64,000 nt of DNA from Atopobium minutum. GTDB taxonomy: Bacteria; Actinomycetota; Coriobacteriia; Coriobacteriales; Atopobiaceae. The stretch spans positions 1,352,501-1,416,500 of the forward strand of contig FNSH01000001.1 of assembly GCA_900105895.1 (NCBI GenBank), read 5' to 3'. The notes beneath the pieces were generated by a model. The model was not told the DNA's origin. It did not search any database and saw only the letters and a program-made list of their open reading frames with translations. Every line of letters begins with the position of its first letter. Position 1 is the stretch's first letter. Both the position numbers and the translations under genes were made by a program. Below are positions 1 to 9,159 of this stretch, piece by piece.

Positions 1-237
1 AAAGGTAGTAAAACCTCCGCATAACCCAACCTTTAACAACAGTAAGAGGTCGGAGTTCATTTTAGATGTGTGTGCTGCAAGAACAGCAAGCATGCCTATT
101 ACAAAGGAACCTACGACATTGATAATAAGTGTTTTGATGGGGAAGCCTCCAGCGGCAGGTGTTTCAATGAGTCCTATGGCATAGCGGAGCACAGAACCGA
201 CGGCTCCTCCGCAGGCTACGAGCATGATTTCTTTCAT
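1..237 (-). CDS. crcB: Fluoride ion channel CrcB/FluC (partial, C-terminus beyond window)
   Basis: The minus strand encodes 79 residues from an ATG at 237, preceded by an AAGGAG ribosome-binding site, and the reading frame runs off the window start. Visible CrcB/Fluc hallmarks are an N-terminal GGAVGSVLRY segment, a central IINVVGSFVIG segment containing the family Asn and Gly residues, and a GLCGGFTTF segment at the cut edge. CrcB proteins are small four-helix membrane proteins that form dual-topology dimers exporting F-. About 40-50 residues are missing. The upstream 100 bases show no recognisable fluoride riboswitch. Family assignment is secure; whether a second crcB copy lies next to it cannot be seen. 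Confidence 0.9.
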   Translation of the reverse strand, partial: MKEIMLVACGGAVGSVLRYAIGLIETPAAGGFPIKTLIINVVGSFVIGMLAVLAAHTSKMNSDLLLLLKVGLCGGFTTF

Positions 238-344
238 TTGGACTCCTTTGCTTAGTATTGGATGAGTATAGTGATCAAAATTACTATACTCAATGATAGC
301 TGAGGCCAAATCGAGTAGCATGCTTGCTGCTTACCAAATAAGCC

Positions 345-1382
345 TTACAGCTCAATAAGCTTGCCAGTCTCCGCAGCTTCTTTGACAGCAGCCAGTGTGC
401 GAAGCGTCTTTACGTTGTCAGCTGGAGTTACTACAGGAGTGGCTTCTCGGCGAACAACTTTTACAAAGTGCTTAAGCTGCATCTTGTGGGGAAGTGCTGG
501 ATCAACGGCAGGTATATCCATCTGAAGAGGCTTGTGCCAAGAAGAGTCTCCCTCATAGCTAAAGAGGTGGAGCTTGGGCAGCGAGAGGGCGCCCAAGGTT
601 CCGCCAATGAAGTAGGCATCTGCATCGAAGGGACGATACTGCGGATCTTCGCGAGCAGTTGCCTCCCAGTTCCAGGGGCTAGCCGTTGCATCAGAGATGG
701 TCATGGAAGCAAGTGCGCCATCAGCAAAACGTACGTTGATGACGGCTGAGTCCTCGGTCTCAAAACCACGGGCGGCGCTGGATTGCATACCCTGAATGGC
801 AACAGGCTCTCCCAGAAGGTAACGAAGCAAGTCTACGTCGTGGACGAGATTTACAAGGATGGGGCCGGCTCCTTTTTGACGACGCCACTCGACATCAAAA
901 TACTCATCATTTTTGTAGATCATGTAATGGAATGAAGAGACGGTGAGCTTGCCCAGTGCTCCAGAGTCGATAATTTCCTTTGCTTTATTGACAAAAGGGT
1001 TATGACGGCGATGTTGGCCGACAAGCACGGGTACTCCCGCAGCTTTTGCTTCTTTGGCAAATGTTTCAGCATCCTCGAGATCATTTGAGATAGGCTTTTC
1101 AACCAAAGGCACAATGTTGCGTTTGATTGCCTCGCGAGCAACACCTAAGTGAAGGTTGTTGGGGGTAGCAATGATAACCGCTTCAGGCTTGATTGCATCC
1201 ATCATCTGAGTTGCGTCGGTAAAGAAGGGCACCTGGGCAGCCTCTGCCGTTGTGCGAGCGCCTTCAAAGGCATCGGCTATGGCTACAAGTTCTGCCTCTG
1301 GTTCTTCAGCAATAAAACGAATGTGGTTTCGGCCCATGGCGCCAGCGCCAATGACAGCTATACGTACAGCTTGTTGTGACAT
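345..1382 (-). CDS. Gfo/Idh/MocA family NAD(P)-dependent oxidoreductase
   Basis: A 345-residue protein with an N-terminal Rossmann fold (GAGAMG at residues 12-17) and the EKP signature of this family at 95-97, followed by the mixed alpha/beta substrate domain. Such enzymes oxidise or reduce cyclic polyols, sugars or sugar acids, often in inositol or aldose catabolism; the substrate here cannot be read from sequence. An AAAGGA ribosome-binding site precedes the ATG. It is the third gene of a minus-strand set with an OFA-type MFS transporter and an SDR dehydrogenase, with a LysR-type regulator transcribed divergently. This suggests uptake followed by two redox steps on one substrate (inference). 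Confidence 0.85.
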   Translation of the reverse strand: MSQQAVRIAVIGAGAMGRNHIRFIAEEPEAELVAIADAFEGARTTAEAAQVPFFTDATQMMDAIKPEAVIIATPNNLHLGVAREAIKRNIVPLVEKPISNDLEDAETFAKEAKAAGVPVLVGQHRRHNPFVNKAKEIIDSGALGKLTVSSFHYMIYKNDEYFDVEWRRQKGAGPILVNLVHDVDLLRYLLGEPVAIQGMQSSAARGFETEDSAVINVRFADGALASMTISDATASPWNWEATAREDPQYRPFDADAYFIGGTLGALSLPKLHLFSYEGDSSWHKPLQMDIPAVDPALPHKMQLKHFVKVVRREATPVVTPADNVKTLRTLAAVKEAAETGKLIEL

Positions 1383-1484
1383 ATATATTCCTTTCGGATT
1401 TGGAGGTTGATGGGATATTTACAGTCAGCTTAGGTTGAGAGAGTTTATCAGGTATGAGTTCAGCAGCTGTACTCTCTTGTGGCC

Positions 1485-2744
1485 CTAGGCAACCTGCTTC
1501 TTTTTGTTATCAGACACCATCATGTATACGGTGAGGAGCACGGCTACTGCAGCAATGACAATTGCGCCGTAAAAAGACTGCTGATAGGCAGCGTTGCCTG
1601 CATTTGCATGGTAGAGAATGGCAGCGATGGGCTGGCTAATCCAGGTGGAAGCAGCGTAACCCAAGAACATGATGCCATAGTTGACGCCTAGGTTGCTGGT
1701 ACCAAAAGCGCCACCAGTGAGGGGTGGATAGATAACGAGAAGGGCACCAAAGCTAAAGCCAAGCAGCGCGAGCGCCACAAAGAATACCGGTATGGAGAAA
1801 CTTGTAGACATAATGATAAGCGCAACGATAGTGACTACCAAGCTGATGAGTAAGGACTTATACGCACCGATCTTATCGACAATTTGACCAAAGGAGAGAC
1901 GGCCAACCAGATTTGCGCAGGTATTAACGGTAACCACAACTCCACCAAGCGCAATAGCAGCGATAGAGCTTGGATCTTCAAAGAGCTGAACAGCGGCAAT
2001 GGATGCAACCTTACCTACCAAAAGCGTTCCGGCGGTAGCAGCACAGGCAAAGGTTATGAGAAGTACCCAAAAACGAGGGGATTTGACCATTTCACCAGGG
2101 GTGAGATCACCAAAAGTTCCGGCGTGAGCTCCGGCTTTGGGGGCACGGTAGTCCTCAGGTAGCCAGCCAGCTTGTGGGGCTTTGAGGAAGAGTGCCGAGG
2201 CAAAAATGGTTACAAAGAAAATTATTCCAAGAGCTTTCAGCGCGCCAAAAATGCCGAACAGAGGGATGAGTAACGATGCAAGCACCGGTGAAAGCACGGC
2301 AGGGCCAGCGGTAGAAGCAGCAAGCGTGATTCCAGAGGCAAGACCCTTTTTGTCGATAAACCACTTTTGTCCAGTGGTTAAGGCAGGGTTGTAGCCAAGG
2401 CCGTTGCCAATGGCTGCAATAACAGAGAACCAAAGATAGAATTGCCAGGGCTCAGTAACGGTTCCGGACATAAACCAGCCAACACCGTAGCAAAGTGCTG
2501 CTGCGATAACGACGTTTCGAGGACCGATCTTGTCTGAAAAGCGGCCTGCAAAAATGCCTGTTACTGCCATGATGGTCTGAAATACGGGGAAAGCCCAGGT
2601 AAGAGCAGGAGACCAGTCGGGATATTGAGCTAGGAGGTTTTTGCTTACCACCGAGTAAAGCGCAATAGAGCTGATAAAGAACATGGTAACACAGGCGGCG
2701 CCCAGCACTACTGAGCGCCCTTGGTTTGAGTTTTGCTTAGCCAT
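1485..2744 (-). CDS. MFS transporter, OFA (oxalate/formate antiporter-like) family
   Basis: A 419-residue protein with about twelve hydrophobic helices and a central hydrophilic loop. The loop holds a WLPEDY segment, then DLTPGEM and FWVLLITF, an arrangement typical of the OFA subfamily of the major facilitator superfamily. OFA members carry oxalate/formate or other small monocarboxylates and dicarboxylates. It lies 102 bases upstream of the Gfo/Idh gene and 78 bases downstream of the SDR gene on the same strand, so the three are probably co-transcribed. The substrate is unknown. Confidence 0.85.
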   Translation of the reverse strand: MAKQNSNQGRSVVLGAACVTMFFISSIALYSVVSKNLLAQYPDWSPALTWAFPVFQTIMAVTGIFAGRFSDKIGPRNVVIAAALCYGVGWFMSGTVTEPWQFYLWFSVIAAIGNGLGYNPALTTGQKWFIDKKGLASGITLAASTAGPAVLSPVLASLLIPLFGIFGALKALGIIFFVTIFASALFLKAPQAGWLPEDYRAPKAGAHAGTFGDLTPGEMVKSPRFWVLLITFACAATAGTLLVGKVASIAAVQLFEDPSSIAAIALGGVVVTVNTCANLVGRLSFGQIVDKIGAYKSLLISLVVTIVALIIMSTSFSIPVFFVALALLGFSFGALLVIYPPLTGGAFGTSNLGVNYGIMFLGYAASTWISQPIAAILYHANAGNAAYQQSFYGAIVIAAVAVLLTVYMMVSDNKKKQVA

Positions 2745-2822
2745 GAAATTCTTTCTGTTTGAGGTTGATGGGATTGTTGGTTGGCCAGGGTATGAGTCAG
2801 TTTGACTATGGGCCAGTTGGGG

Positions 2823-3704
2823 TTACTGATCAGTTGGGGTTTTGACGCCAGCCTGGTCGGTCCACAGCTCAATGCCCTGTTTCTTGAGGTAGTTCTCGGC
2901 AAATGCGCGACGACCACCGGGTTTTGCGGTCATCTCGCCCATCATCTTGGAAAAGCCACCGTCAACCATGATTTCGGCACCAGTAGTGAAATTAGAGCGC
3001 GTGGATGCTAGGTACATAACCGCGTTTGCAATATCGGTGACCTCACCTATGCGGCGCGTAGCAATAAGACGGCTTCGGCTCTTTTCTACCTCAGGATCGG
3101 CATAAAAGCTGGCAGACATAGGCGTCTTTACAAAGCAGGGGCACACACAGTTGGAGCGAACACCGTAAGGGCCCCACTCTGCTGCAAGCATTTTAGAGAG
3201 CATGTTGACGCCGGCCTTGGTGGAGCTATACACGCCCGAGAAAGTTTCAGGCTGATAGGAAGCAGCGGTAGAAATGTGCACCAGGCGACCGGACCCAGCC
3301 TTTATCATCTCGCGACCAAAGCGTTGAGAAGCAATAAAGGTACCCGTTAGATTAACCTTGATAACTTCTTCCCAATCAGACAGCGGAAGGTCCTCCATGG
3401 GGGAGAAACGAAGGATGCCTGCAGTATTGACGAGTACGTCTACCTTGCCAAATTCTGCCATGGTGGCGTCTACGGCTGCCTGAACCTCGGTTTCGTCGAT
3501 AGCGTTCATGCGATACCCTGCTGCTTTTATGCCAAATTCTGCTGAGAGATCTGAGGCGGCAGCCTTTAGCTTTGCTTCGTCAAGATCAAGGAGGACTACT
3601 CTTGCACCGTTTTTGGCAAACTCGCGACAAATCTCAGTTCCCATGCCGCCAAGTGCCCCAGTAACCGCACACACCTCACCCTCAAGCTTTAGCCAATTGC
3701 TCAT
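2823..3704 (-). CDS. Short-chain dehydrogenase/reductase (SDR)
   Basis: A 293-residue classical SDR when started at the ATG at 3704, which has an AAGGGG ribosome-binding site; an in-frame ATG at 3761 would add 19 residues with no SDR similarity. The cofactor motif TGALGGMG spans residues 15-22 and the catalytic Tyr159-x3-Lys163 pair lies in a YSSTKAG context. A C-terminal tail of about 40 residues after the usual DGG end is longer than in most SDRs. It is the first gene of the oxidoreductase/transporter set and faces the LysR gene across a 187-base divergent region. Confidence 0.85.
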   Translation of the reverse strand: MSNWLKLEGEVCAVTGALGGMGTEICREFAKNGARVVLLDLDEAKLKAAASDLSAEFGIKAAGYRMNAIDETEVQAAVDATMAEFGKVDVLVNTAGILRFSPMEDLPLSDWEEVIKVNLTGTFIASQRFGREMIKAGSGRLVHISTAASYQPETFSGVYSSTKAGVNMLSKMLAAEWGPYGVRSNCVCPCFVKTPMSASFYADPEVEKSRSRLIATRRIGEVTDIANAVMYLASTRSNFTTGAEIMVDGGFSKMMGEMTAKPGGRRAFAENYLKKQGIELWTDQAGVKTPTDQ

Positions 3705-3891
3705 AGAAATTACCCCTTCGTATGGTCGATAAAGGTGCTGTGTGTGGTGTGAACCATGCACCTTGCGTACTGTATGCTGCTCAGTCTAGGAGTGGTTTAA
3801 CGATTTGTGAATTTCTTCTTTGTTAGGTTGGTGTTAACCATTGGTTTATAGCTGTTTCAGGACTCTAGAACAAAATGGGGTGGAGTAGAGC

Positions 3892-4766
3892 GTGTACGAC
3901 AGAAGACTTGAGGCAATAGTAGCCTCTGCAGAATGTGGCAGTTTTTCAAAAGCAGCTGCACAACTGAGGATTTCAACACCAGCTCTTGTCAAGCAGGTGT
4001 CTTGCTTTGAGGCTGAGTTTGGACTTGAGCTTTTTTCTCGCTCACACACGGGAGTTTCGCTTACTCGTGCTGGAGCGCTCTTGGTAGAGGATGCTCGGTC
4101 AATCATGCTGCAGTCAGAAGAGAGTCTTCGCCGTGCTACACGTGCCATGAAGGACGGAGGTGCTGTGCGTCTGGGCGTGTCCTTGATGTGTCCTGGCAGA
4201 AAAACATTGGAGCTTTGGCCTAAGGTGCATGAGCTTGAGCCTAATCTGAGATTTGAAATTGTCCCGGTGGGCGATCTCTATGATATGCAGGCATGTATTA
4301 TGCAAAATTTGGGCCGAGAGGTAGATGTTGTGCAATCGAGTTTTTCGGATGTACGCTGGGGGATAGCTGCCAGATCCAGCACCTTTTGGATGTCCCTTTT
4401 TATATTGATTTGCCTCGTACCAACCCGCTAGCAGGACATGATGAAATAGTCATTTCTGACTTGGAGGGCATGCGCCTCAGAGTGCTTCGTCATGGAAATG
4501 ATGCTATGGACAGCCTTCGTGAAGAACTTATCGCAGACGGAGGTGTGGACATCATCGATGTGGACAGTTTTGACTTTGCACTTTTTAACACGGCTGAGGC
4601 TAAGGGAGATGCGGTTTTAACCTGTGGCTCATGGTCGGGCGTGCATCCTGCCTTTGTAGGGTTACCCTTCAGATGTGGGCGAGAAGTGCCTGTATATCTG
4701 CATTATCCACTTGAGCCCACGCATGACGTGCAGAGCTTTGTGAATGTGATCAGTCGTTTGGTGTAA
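3892..4766 (+). pseudogene. LysR-type transcriptional regulator, disrupted by a frameshift
   Basis: The reading starts at a GTG at 3892, preceded by GGAG. It gives an N-terminal LysR winged helix (FSKAAAQLRISTPALVKQV, then an ARAGALL-like region) and the start of the effector-binding domain. At the five-G run 4358-4362 the frame breaks and the first frame stops at 4431. Adding one G restores a continuous protein of about 291 residues through to 4766, a normal LysR length, and the second-frame sequence reads as the rest of the effector domain. It is divergent from the SDR/MFS/oxidoreductase set and would be its expected regulator. It may be a sequencing error rather than a true pseudogene. Confidence 0.8.
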
Positions 4767-4813
4767 CTATCTCCTTGGGTAGGCGTAGAGACTCGATGAA
4801 GTGGCTTCTAACA

Positions 4814-5716
4814 TCAGACTCTCGTTTCAAGGGCATGCCGTATTTTGCCGTGTGCTTTCTCAAGTGCTTGTGTGGCTTCATCTGCGGGCAAATCGAGCAA
4901 TATGCTTGCTACAGCAAGCTTTACGCTTCCATGAGCCTCCGCAAGCACCTTTGTTGCACGATCCTTTTCACAGTCACAGGCTTGCATGACAATGTTTTGC
5001 GCTCGTGCGTGGAGTTTCTCATTGGTCTGCCTTACATCTACCATCAGATTTTTGTAAACCTTGCCCGTAAGAGTCATGGCACCAGTAGAGATCATATTAA
5101 GGATGAGCTTTTGCGCGGTGCCAGCTTTAAGTCGGGTAGAGCCGGTAAGAACTTCTGCACCAGTATCAGGTTCAATTGCAAGCTCAGCTACTTTCCCAAT
5201 TTGTGAGCCAGGTACACAGGCAATGGCTGCAGTTTTGCAACCGAGTTTTTTTGCAAACGTAAGGCCACCAATTACATACGGGGTGCGTCCACTTGCAGCT
5301 AGGCCTATCACAAAATCACGTTTAGTAAGCTCGCTATCACGCAGGTCTGTCTCGCCTTGAGCGGTATTGTCCTCAACTCCTTCATGCGCCTGCACAAAAG
5401 CTTCTGTTCCGCCGGCAATTAAACCTATGACAACATTTGGATCAACACCAAAGGTTGGTGGGCATTCAACGGCATCAAGAACTCCTAAGCGGCCACTTGT
5501 TCCTGCTCCCATGTAAATAATGCGACCATTTTGCGCCAAACAGTCAGCTGCCCAGGTAATTGCGGTAGCAACTTGAGGTAACACCTGTTCTACCGCCTGA
5601 ACAGCGCATGCATCTTCATGATTCATTGCTTTGGCAATTTGTAGAGCAGAAAACGTGTCGAGCTCTGTTGTATTTGGATTGCGCTGCTCGGTGCTTAATT
5701 GTGAAAGCTCTATCAT
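4814..5716 (-). CDS. murQ: N-acetylmuramic acid 6-phosphate etherase MurQ
   Basis: A 300-residue SIS-fold enzyme that cleaves the D-lactyl ether of MurNAc-6-phosphate to give GlcNAc-6-phosphate and D-lactate in the cytoplasm. The sugar-phosphate loop MGAGTSGRLG spans about residues 69-78. The catalytic Glu84 sits in a DAVECPP context that matches the essential Glu of characterised MurQ proteins, and the family GSTRLKAGT segment is present. It follows the PTS IIA gene by 33 bases on the minus strand. It is divergent from the RpiR regulator, PTS IIB/IIC, MupG-like hydrolase and kinase genes, forming one peptidoglycan-sugar salvage island. Confidence 0.95.
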   Translation of the reverse strand: MIELSQLSTEQRNPNTTELDTFSALQIAKAMNHEDACAVQAVEQVLPQVATAITWAADCLAQNGRIIYMGAGTSGRLGVLDAVECPPTFGVDPNVVIGLIAGGTEAFVQAHEGVEDNTAQGETDLRDSELTKRDFVIGLAASGRTPYVIGGLTFAKKLGCKTAAIACVPGSQIGKVAELAIEPDTGAEVLTGSTRLKAGTAQKLILNMISTGAMTLTGKVYKNLMVDVRQTNEKLHARAQNIVMQACDCEKDRATKVLAEAHGSVKLAVASILLDLPADEATQALEKAHGKIRHALETRV

Positions 5717-5749
5717 AACGTTGGTCCTTACCGGTTAATCCAAAAGCGT

Positions 5750-6100
5750 TTACGCTGATGCATCAAGTTTTTTGTAAAGTTCAACCATCTCGGCAATGAG
5801 TTCTTTGGCGAGAATTGCCGTCATTAAGTGATCTTGAGCATGGACAAGAATGACATCAACCTTGGTGTGTTCGCCACGAGCTTCCTTACTCAGCAGTGAT
5901 GTTTGTATATGGTGCGCTTCAAGAATTGAGCTATCCGCCTGTTTTAAAAGTTCTTCTGCATGAATAAAATCACCTTGTTTTGCAGCTTTAAGTGCCTCAA
6001 AGGCCATGCTTCTGGCAGCGCCGGCTTGTGCAATGAGGCCAAATGAAACCATCTCAGGATCCTGGTCTTCGGACTCATTCAAGGTATTTTGGTCATTCAT
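5750..6100 (-). CDS. PTS lactose/cellobiose-family IIA component
   Basis: A 116-residue protein when started at the ATG at 6100, seven bases after a GGAGGA ribosome-binding site; a GTG at 6115 overlaps that site and is unlikely. The three-helix IIA(Lac) fold is recognisable, with the phospho-accepting His87 in VHAQDHLM. The first 18 residues are acidic and atypical. The protein would take phosphate from HPr and pass it to the IIB encoded at 7333 on the other strand. Being next to murQ, it probably serves uptake of a muramic acid-containing sugar rather than cellobiose (inference from context). Confidence 0.9.
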   Translation of the reverse strand: MNDQNTLNESEDQDPEMVSFGLIAQAGAARSMAFEALKAAKQGDFIHAEELLKQADSSILEAHHIQTSLLSKEARGEHTKVDVILVHAQDHLMTAILAKELIAEMVELYKKLDASA

Positions 6101-6474
6101 AGCTCTATCCTCCACCGCTGTAAACCTCTTTGTGTTGAAGATAGCTCATGATAAATGGGGCGACAAGCTTGAGAAATTTGAATACCCCTGCATTTTATTT
6201 TTTGATTTACCACAGGGACTATATCTATAAAATTTTATAAAAGACCAGTTCATACTAGGTGTATATCTAAAACAGTAAGCAAAGTTGCATGCAATGTGGG
6301 TTGAGACTCAAATAAACCTTGAGTAAATATTTCAAGGACCGGTATGGTCAGAGTCAATTATCTACCGTTCGCCGCGTATTTATGTCAAAAATTGAAATTT
6401 AATTTCTTGTTATCTAGAATTTAATGACAAATAATTTTCACATTCTAGAATGTGTGTATACGTTAGGAAAACCC
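6101..6474. promoter_or_regulatory. Divergent control region between PTS IIA/murQ and the RpiR/PTS/mupG operon
   Basis: This 374-base AT-rich region separates two divergent transcription units and holds no convincing gene. It contains a perfect 14-base palindrome, TATAAAATTTTATA, at 6226-6239. It also has an inverted repeat GAAAT-TTA-ATTTC at 6394-6406, which resembles operators of RpiR-family regulators, and two copies of TCTAGAAT at 6413-6420 and 6444-6451, 31 bases apart. The second copy lies inside the palindrome ATTCTAGAAT. These are candidate operators for the RpiR regulator encoded immediately downstream; no promoter hexamers are assigned. Confidence 0.5.
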
Positions 6475-7320
6475 ATGGTAAGCCTATTAGTACGTTTAAA
6501 ACAGCATATGAATAGCGCAAGTCCAGCTGAGCGAGAGCTTATTGATCGTTTGCTTGCAAATCCTGAAGCGGCCTCAAGCATGAGTATTCATGAACTAGCA
6601 GCTCATACCTTTGCATCTCCTTCAACCATTACCAGGCTTTGCAAAAAATTGGGCCTAAAGGGTTACAAAGAGTTTCAACGCTTGCTCGTATATGATCTTG
6701 CGGTCCTCAGAGAGAGTGAGTTAGCAAAAATCGAGGATCTTGCTCCAACGGATACCACTGCCCAAACCATAGAGAAGATAACGCAGGGCAATATTGACTC
6801 GTTGAAGTTTGTTGCAAAGCTTAATGATTCAAGTGTCTATGACACCTGCGTAGATATGATGGCACGCGCTCGGGCTATTAATTTATTTAGCATGGGTGCA
6901 TCGCTTTTATCGGCTCGGGACTTGCACTACAAATTATTAAGGATAGGGGTGAACTGCAACCTTATTGATGATTGGCATGGTCAATTGCTCTATGCCTCAA
7001 ATAGCGGGCCCGAAGATGTGTCTATAGCAATCAGCTATTCGGGTTCGACGGAAGAAGTTAATGCTTGTGTGGCAAGGGCACGTGAGCGGGGCGGAAAGAT
7101 AATTGCAATTACCGGCTCTGGTTTTGACTCAAAGCTTGCACATCAAGCTGATGAAGTTTTGTTTGTGGGCTCTACAGAACCGCTTATGCGCTCGGCAGCC
7201 ATGGCTTCACGTATTGGGCAGCTTGGCGTTATTGACATATTGTTTCGCTCATTTGTAAATCGCAATTACGAGCGCTTTTCGGAAATTTTGGAACAAAACC
7301 AAATCCGAAAGCACCAGTGA
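6475..7320 (+). CDS. RpiR/MurR-family transcriptional regulator (HTH + SIS)
   Basis: A 281-residue regulator when started at the ATG at 6475, preceded by AGGA; an ATG at 6424 in the same frame lacks a ribosome-binding site. Residues 1-76 form the HTH_6 domain (SPSTITRLCKKLGLKGYKEF). A SIS sugar-phosphate-binding domain follows, with an ISYSGSTEEV loop and a second IAITGSG strand. RpiR proteins such as MurR sense phosphosugars, and MurR senses MurNAc-6-phosphate. Placed at the head of the plus-strand salvage operon and divergent from murQ, it is the likely local regulator of both units. Confidence 0.88.
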   Translation: MVSLLVRLKQHMNSASPAERELIDRLLANPEAASSMSIHELAAHTFASPSTITRLCKKLGLKGYKEFQRLLVYDLAVLRESELAKIEDLAPTDTTAQTIEKITQGNIDSLKFVAKLNDSSVYDTCVDMMARARAINLFSMGASLLSARDLHYKLLRIGVNCNLIDDWHGQLLYASNSGPEDVSIAISYSGSTEEVNACVARARERGGKIIAITGSGFDSKLAHQADEVLFVGSTEPLMRSAAMASRIGQLGVIDILFRSFVNRNYERFSEILEQNQIRKHQ

Positions 7321-7332
7321 AAGGTGGCTAGC

Positions 7333-7635
7333 ATGAAGGATTATAAGATTTTGCTCGTATGTTCTGGCGGCATGTCTACCACTATTTTGATGTCAAAGAT
7401 GCAGAAGTATGCGGAAGAAAAAGGGATGAATCTCAAGGTAGATGCCTGTGCCGCAAGTGCTTGTCAGGATAAGGCTTCTGAGTATGACATCATTTTACTG
7501 GGGCCTCAGATTGCGTATCAAAAGAGCAGTATTATTGCAAAAGTTTCGATTCCTGTTGTGGCTATGCAGCCGCAAGATTATGCAATGGCACGCTGTGAGC
7601 ATATCTTTAAGCAGGTAGACGAGATTTTATCGTAG
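7333..7635 (+). CDS. PTS lactose/cellobiose-family IIB component
   Basis: A 100-residue cytoplasmic protein. The ATG at 7333 follows an AAAGGTGG ribosome-binding site; a GTG at 7324 lies inside that site. The phospho-accepting Cys10 sits in the LVCSGGMSTT loop typical of IIB(Lac/Cel), and the fold ends with the usual MARCEHIF and short helix. It accepts phosphate from the IIA at 5750-6100 and phosphorylates the sugar bound to the IIC encoded 62 bases downstream. It follows the RpiR gene by 12 bases, so the two are co-transcribed. Confidence 0.9.
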   Translation: MKDYKILLVCSGGMSTTILMSKMQKYAEEKGMNLKVDACAASACQDKASEYDIILLGPQIAYQKSSIIAKVSIPVVAMQPQDYAMARCEHIFKQVDEILS

Positions 7636-7697
7636 AAATTACAGGCAAGGCTGTCTGTTCGCAGATAAGACGGTAGGTAAAGAAAGGATGCGAAAAA

Positions 7698-8989
7698 ATG
7701 GAAAAGTTCCAAGCGTTTCTTGATAGAACACTCGATCCTATCATGAGCAAGCTCGGCACCAATCGCTATCTCTTAGCGGTGCGCGATGGTGTGGTATCTG
7801 CATTGCCACTCATTATTGTCGGGTCGTTCTTCCTGATTGTGGCCAATCCACCTCTTCCAGAGAGCTGGGGAATTTATACCTTTTGACCTCTCATTCAGCA
7901 ACAATTCTTCTCCCATACCGCGTGACCATGTATATCATGGCGCTCTATGCTGTTTTTGGCATGGGCAACAGCCTTGCACGCTCATACGACCTTGATGGCG
8001 TATCCGGCGGAATTCTTTCGACAATGGCTTTCTTGCTTACCATAGTTCCCGTGAATGTAGCGGCAGATGTAAATGCTGGCGTTGCGGGCTTTGTACTTCC
8101 TATGGCCAGTCTTGGTGGCGGCGGTCTTTTTGTTGGCATTATCGTAACCTTCTTTGCCATCAACGTATTTCGTCTTACCAATAATTCCAAGTTCAAAATC
8201 ACCATGCCTGAGCAGGTGCCACCATCAGTAGCACGCTCGTTTGAGGCACTTACTCCAACGCTTATTGTGATTTTGGTTATTGGATCATTAACCTACTTCG
8301 TGGGCTTCAATTGGCACAAGGCGGTAGCCACCGTTGTAGCACCTCTTGTGAGTGCAACGGATACGCTACCAGGCGTTTTACTTATCGTCTTCTTAACTGA
8401 CTTCTTCTGGTTCTTTGGTATTCATGGCGCCTCTATTGTCGGCTCGATTGCACGCCCGCTTTGGCTGACGCTGCTTGAGCAGAACGCCAATGCGGTAGCA
8501 GCAGGAGCAGCAGCAACTGCGCTTCCAGCAATTTCCGCTGAGCCATTTTATCAGTGGTTCATTTTTATTGGTGGCTCAGGTACCAGCATTGGCCTTGCCT
8601 TGCTGCTTGTAACGGTGTGCCGTTCTAAGTACCTTAAGGATCTTGGTCGCCTTGCCTTCTTCCCAGCCATCTTTAATATTAACGAGCCTTTGATTTTTGG
8701 TACGCCTATCGTATTGAATCCCGTGCTGGCAATTCCCTTTGTATTTACGCCCATGATTTGCGCTGTGATTGCGTGGATTGTAACCTCTTTGGGATGGGTT
8801 AACCAGGTAATTGTTACTGCTCCTTGGACCTTGCCTGGACCTATTGGTGCTTATTTGGCAACCGGTGGCGATTGGCGCGCATCCGTACTTTGTATTGTTC
8901 TGATTGCGGTTTCGGTGCTTTGCTACCTACCCTTTGTCAAGATGTACGATAAACAGCAAGTACAAGAGGAAGGCTCTTCTGAGGCCTAA
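7698..8989 (+). pseudogene. PTS lactose/cellobiose-family IIC permease, single frameshift
   Basis: The first 62 residues (MEKFQAFLDRTL onward, ending with the first transmembrane helix) read from 7698 to a stop at 7886. The remaining roughly 365 residues continue in another frame to 8989. Adding one T to the four-T run at 7881-7884 joins them into a protein of about 430 residues, the normal length of IIC(Cel). Polytopic helices and the family NINEPLIFGTPIVLNP motif are clear in the second part. It would be the membrane channel for the neighbouring IIA and IIB. Because every partner gene is intact, the break is as likely a homopolymer sequencing error as a real mutation. Confidence 0.8.
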
Positions 8990-9037
8990 GCACTGCCTGC
9001 CATATGCAGTAAAGTAAGAGGTTTATTTGTAGTACCT

Positions 9038-9080
9038 GCGCGGATCTCGGGCACCCTCTGCTCGGGGTTCGCGCTCTTTT
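9038..9080 (+). terminator. Candidate rho-independent terminator after PTS IIC
   Basis: The arms at 9038-9051 and 9061-9074 can form a stem of about 14 pairs including several G-U pairs, with a short loop, followed by TCTTTT. It sits in the 170-base gap between the IIC and MupG-like genes and may set the ratio of transporter to enzyme transcripts. Confidence 0.6.
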
Positions 9081-9159
9081 AACTTTGAGCTATGCTCTAT
9101 TTGAGCTGTTCAGCCTTGGTATGTAGAGATCCTAAAAAGGATTTAAAGGATGGAGTGGT

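Noticed and set aside
238..344. Possible fluoride riboswitch upstream of crcB
   Set aside because: No match to the conserved fluoride aptamer elements could be seen on the minus strand; the region is short and AT-rich.
4775..5206. 143-residue plus-strand ORF over murQ
   Set aside because: It lies entirely opposite the well-supported murQ gene, has no recognisable domain and is a shadow.
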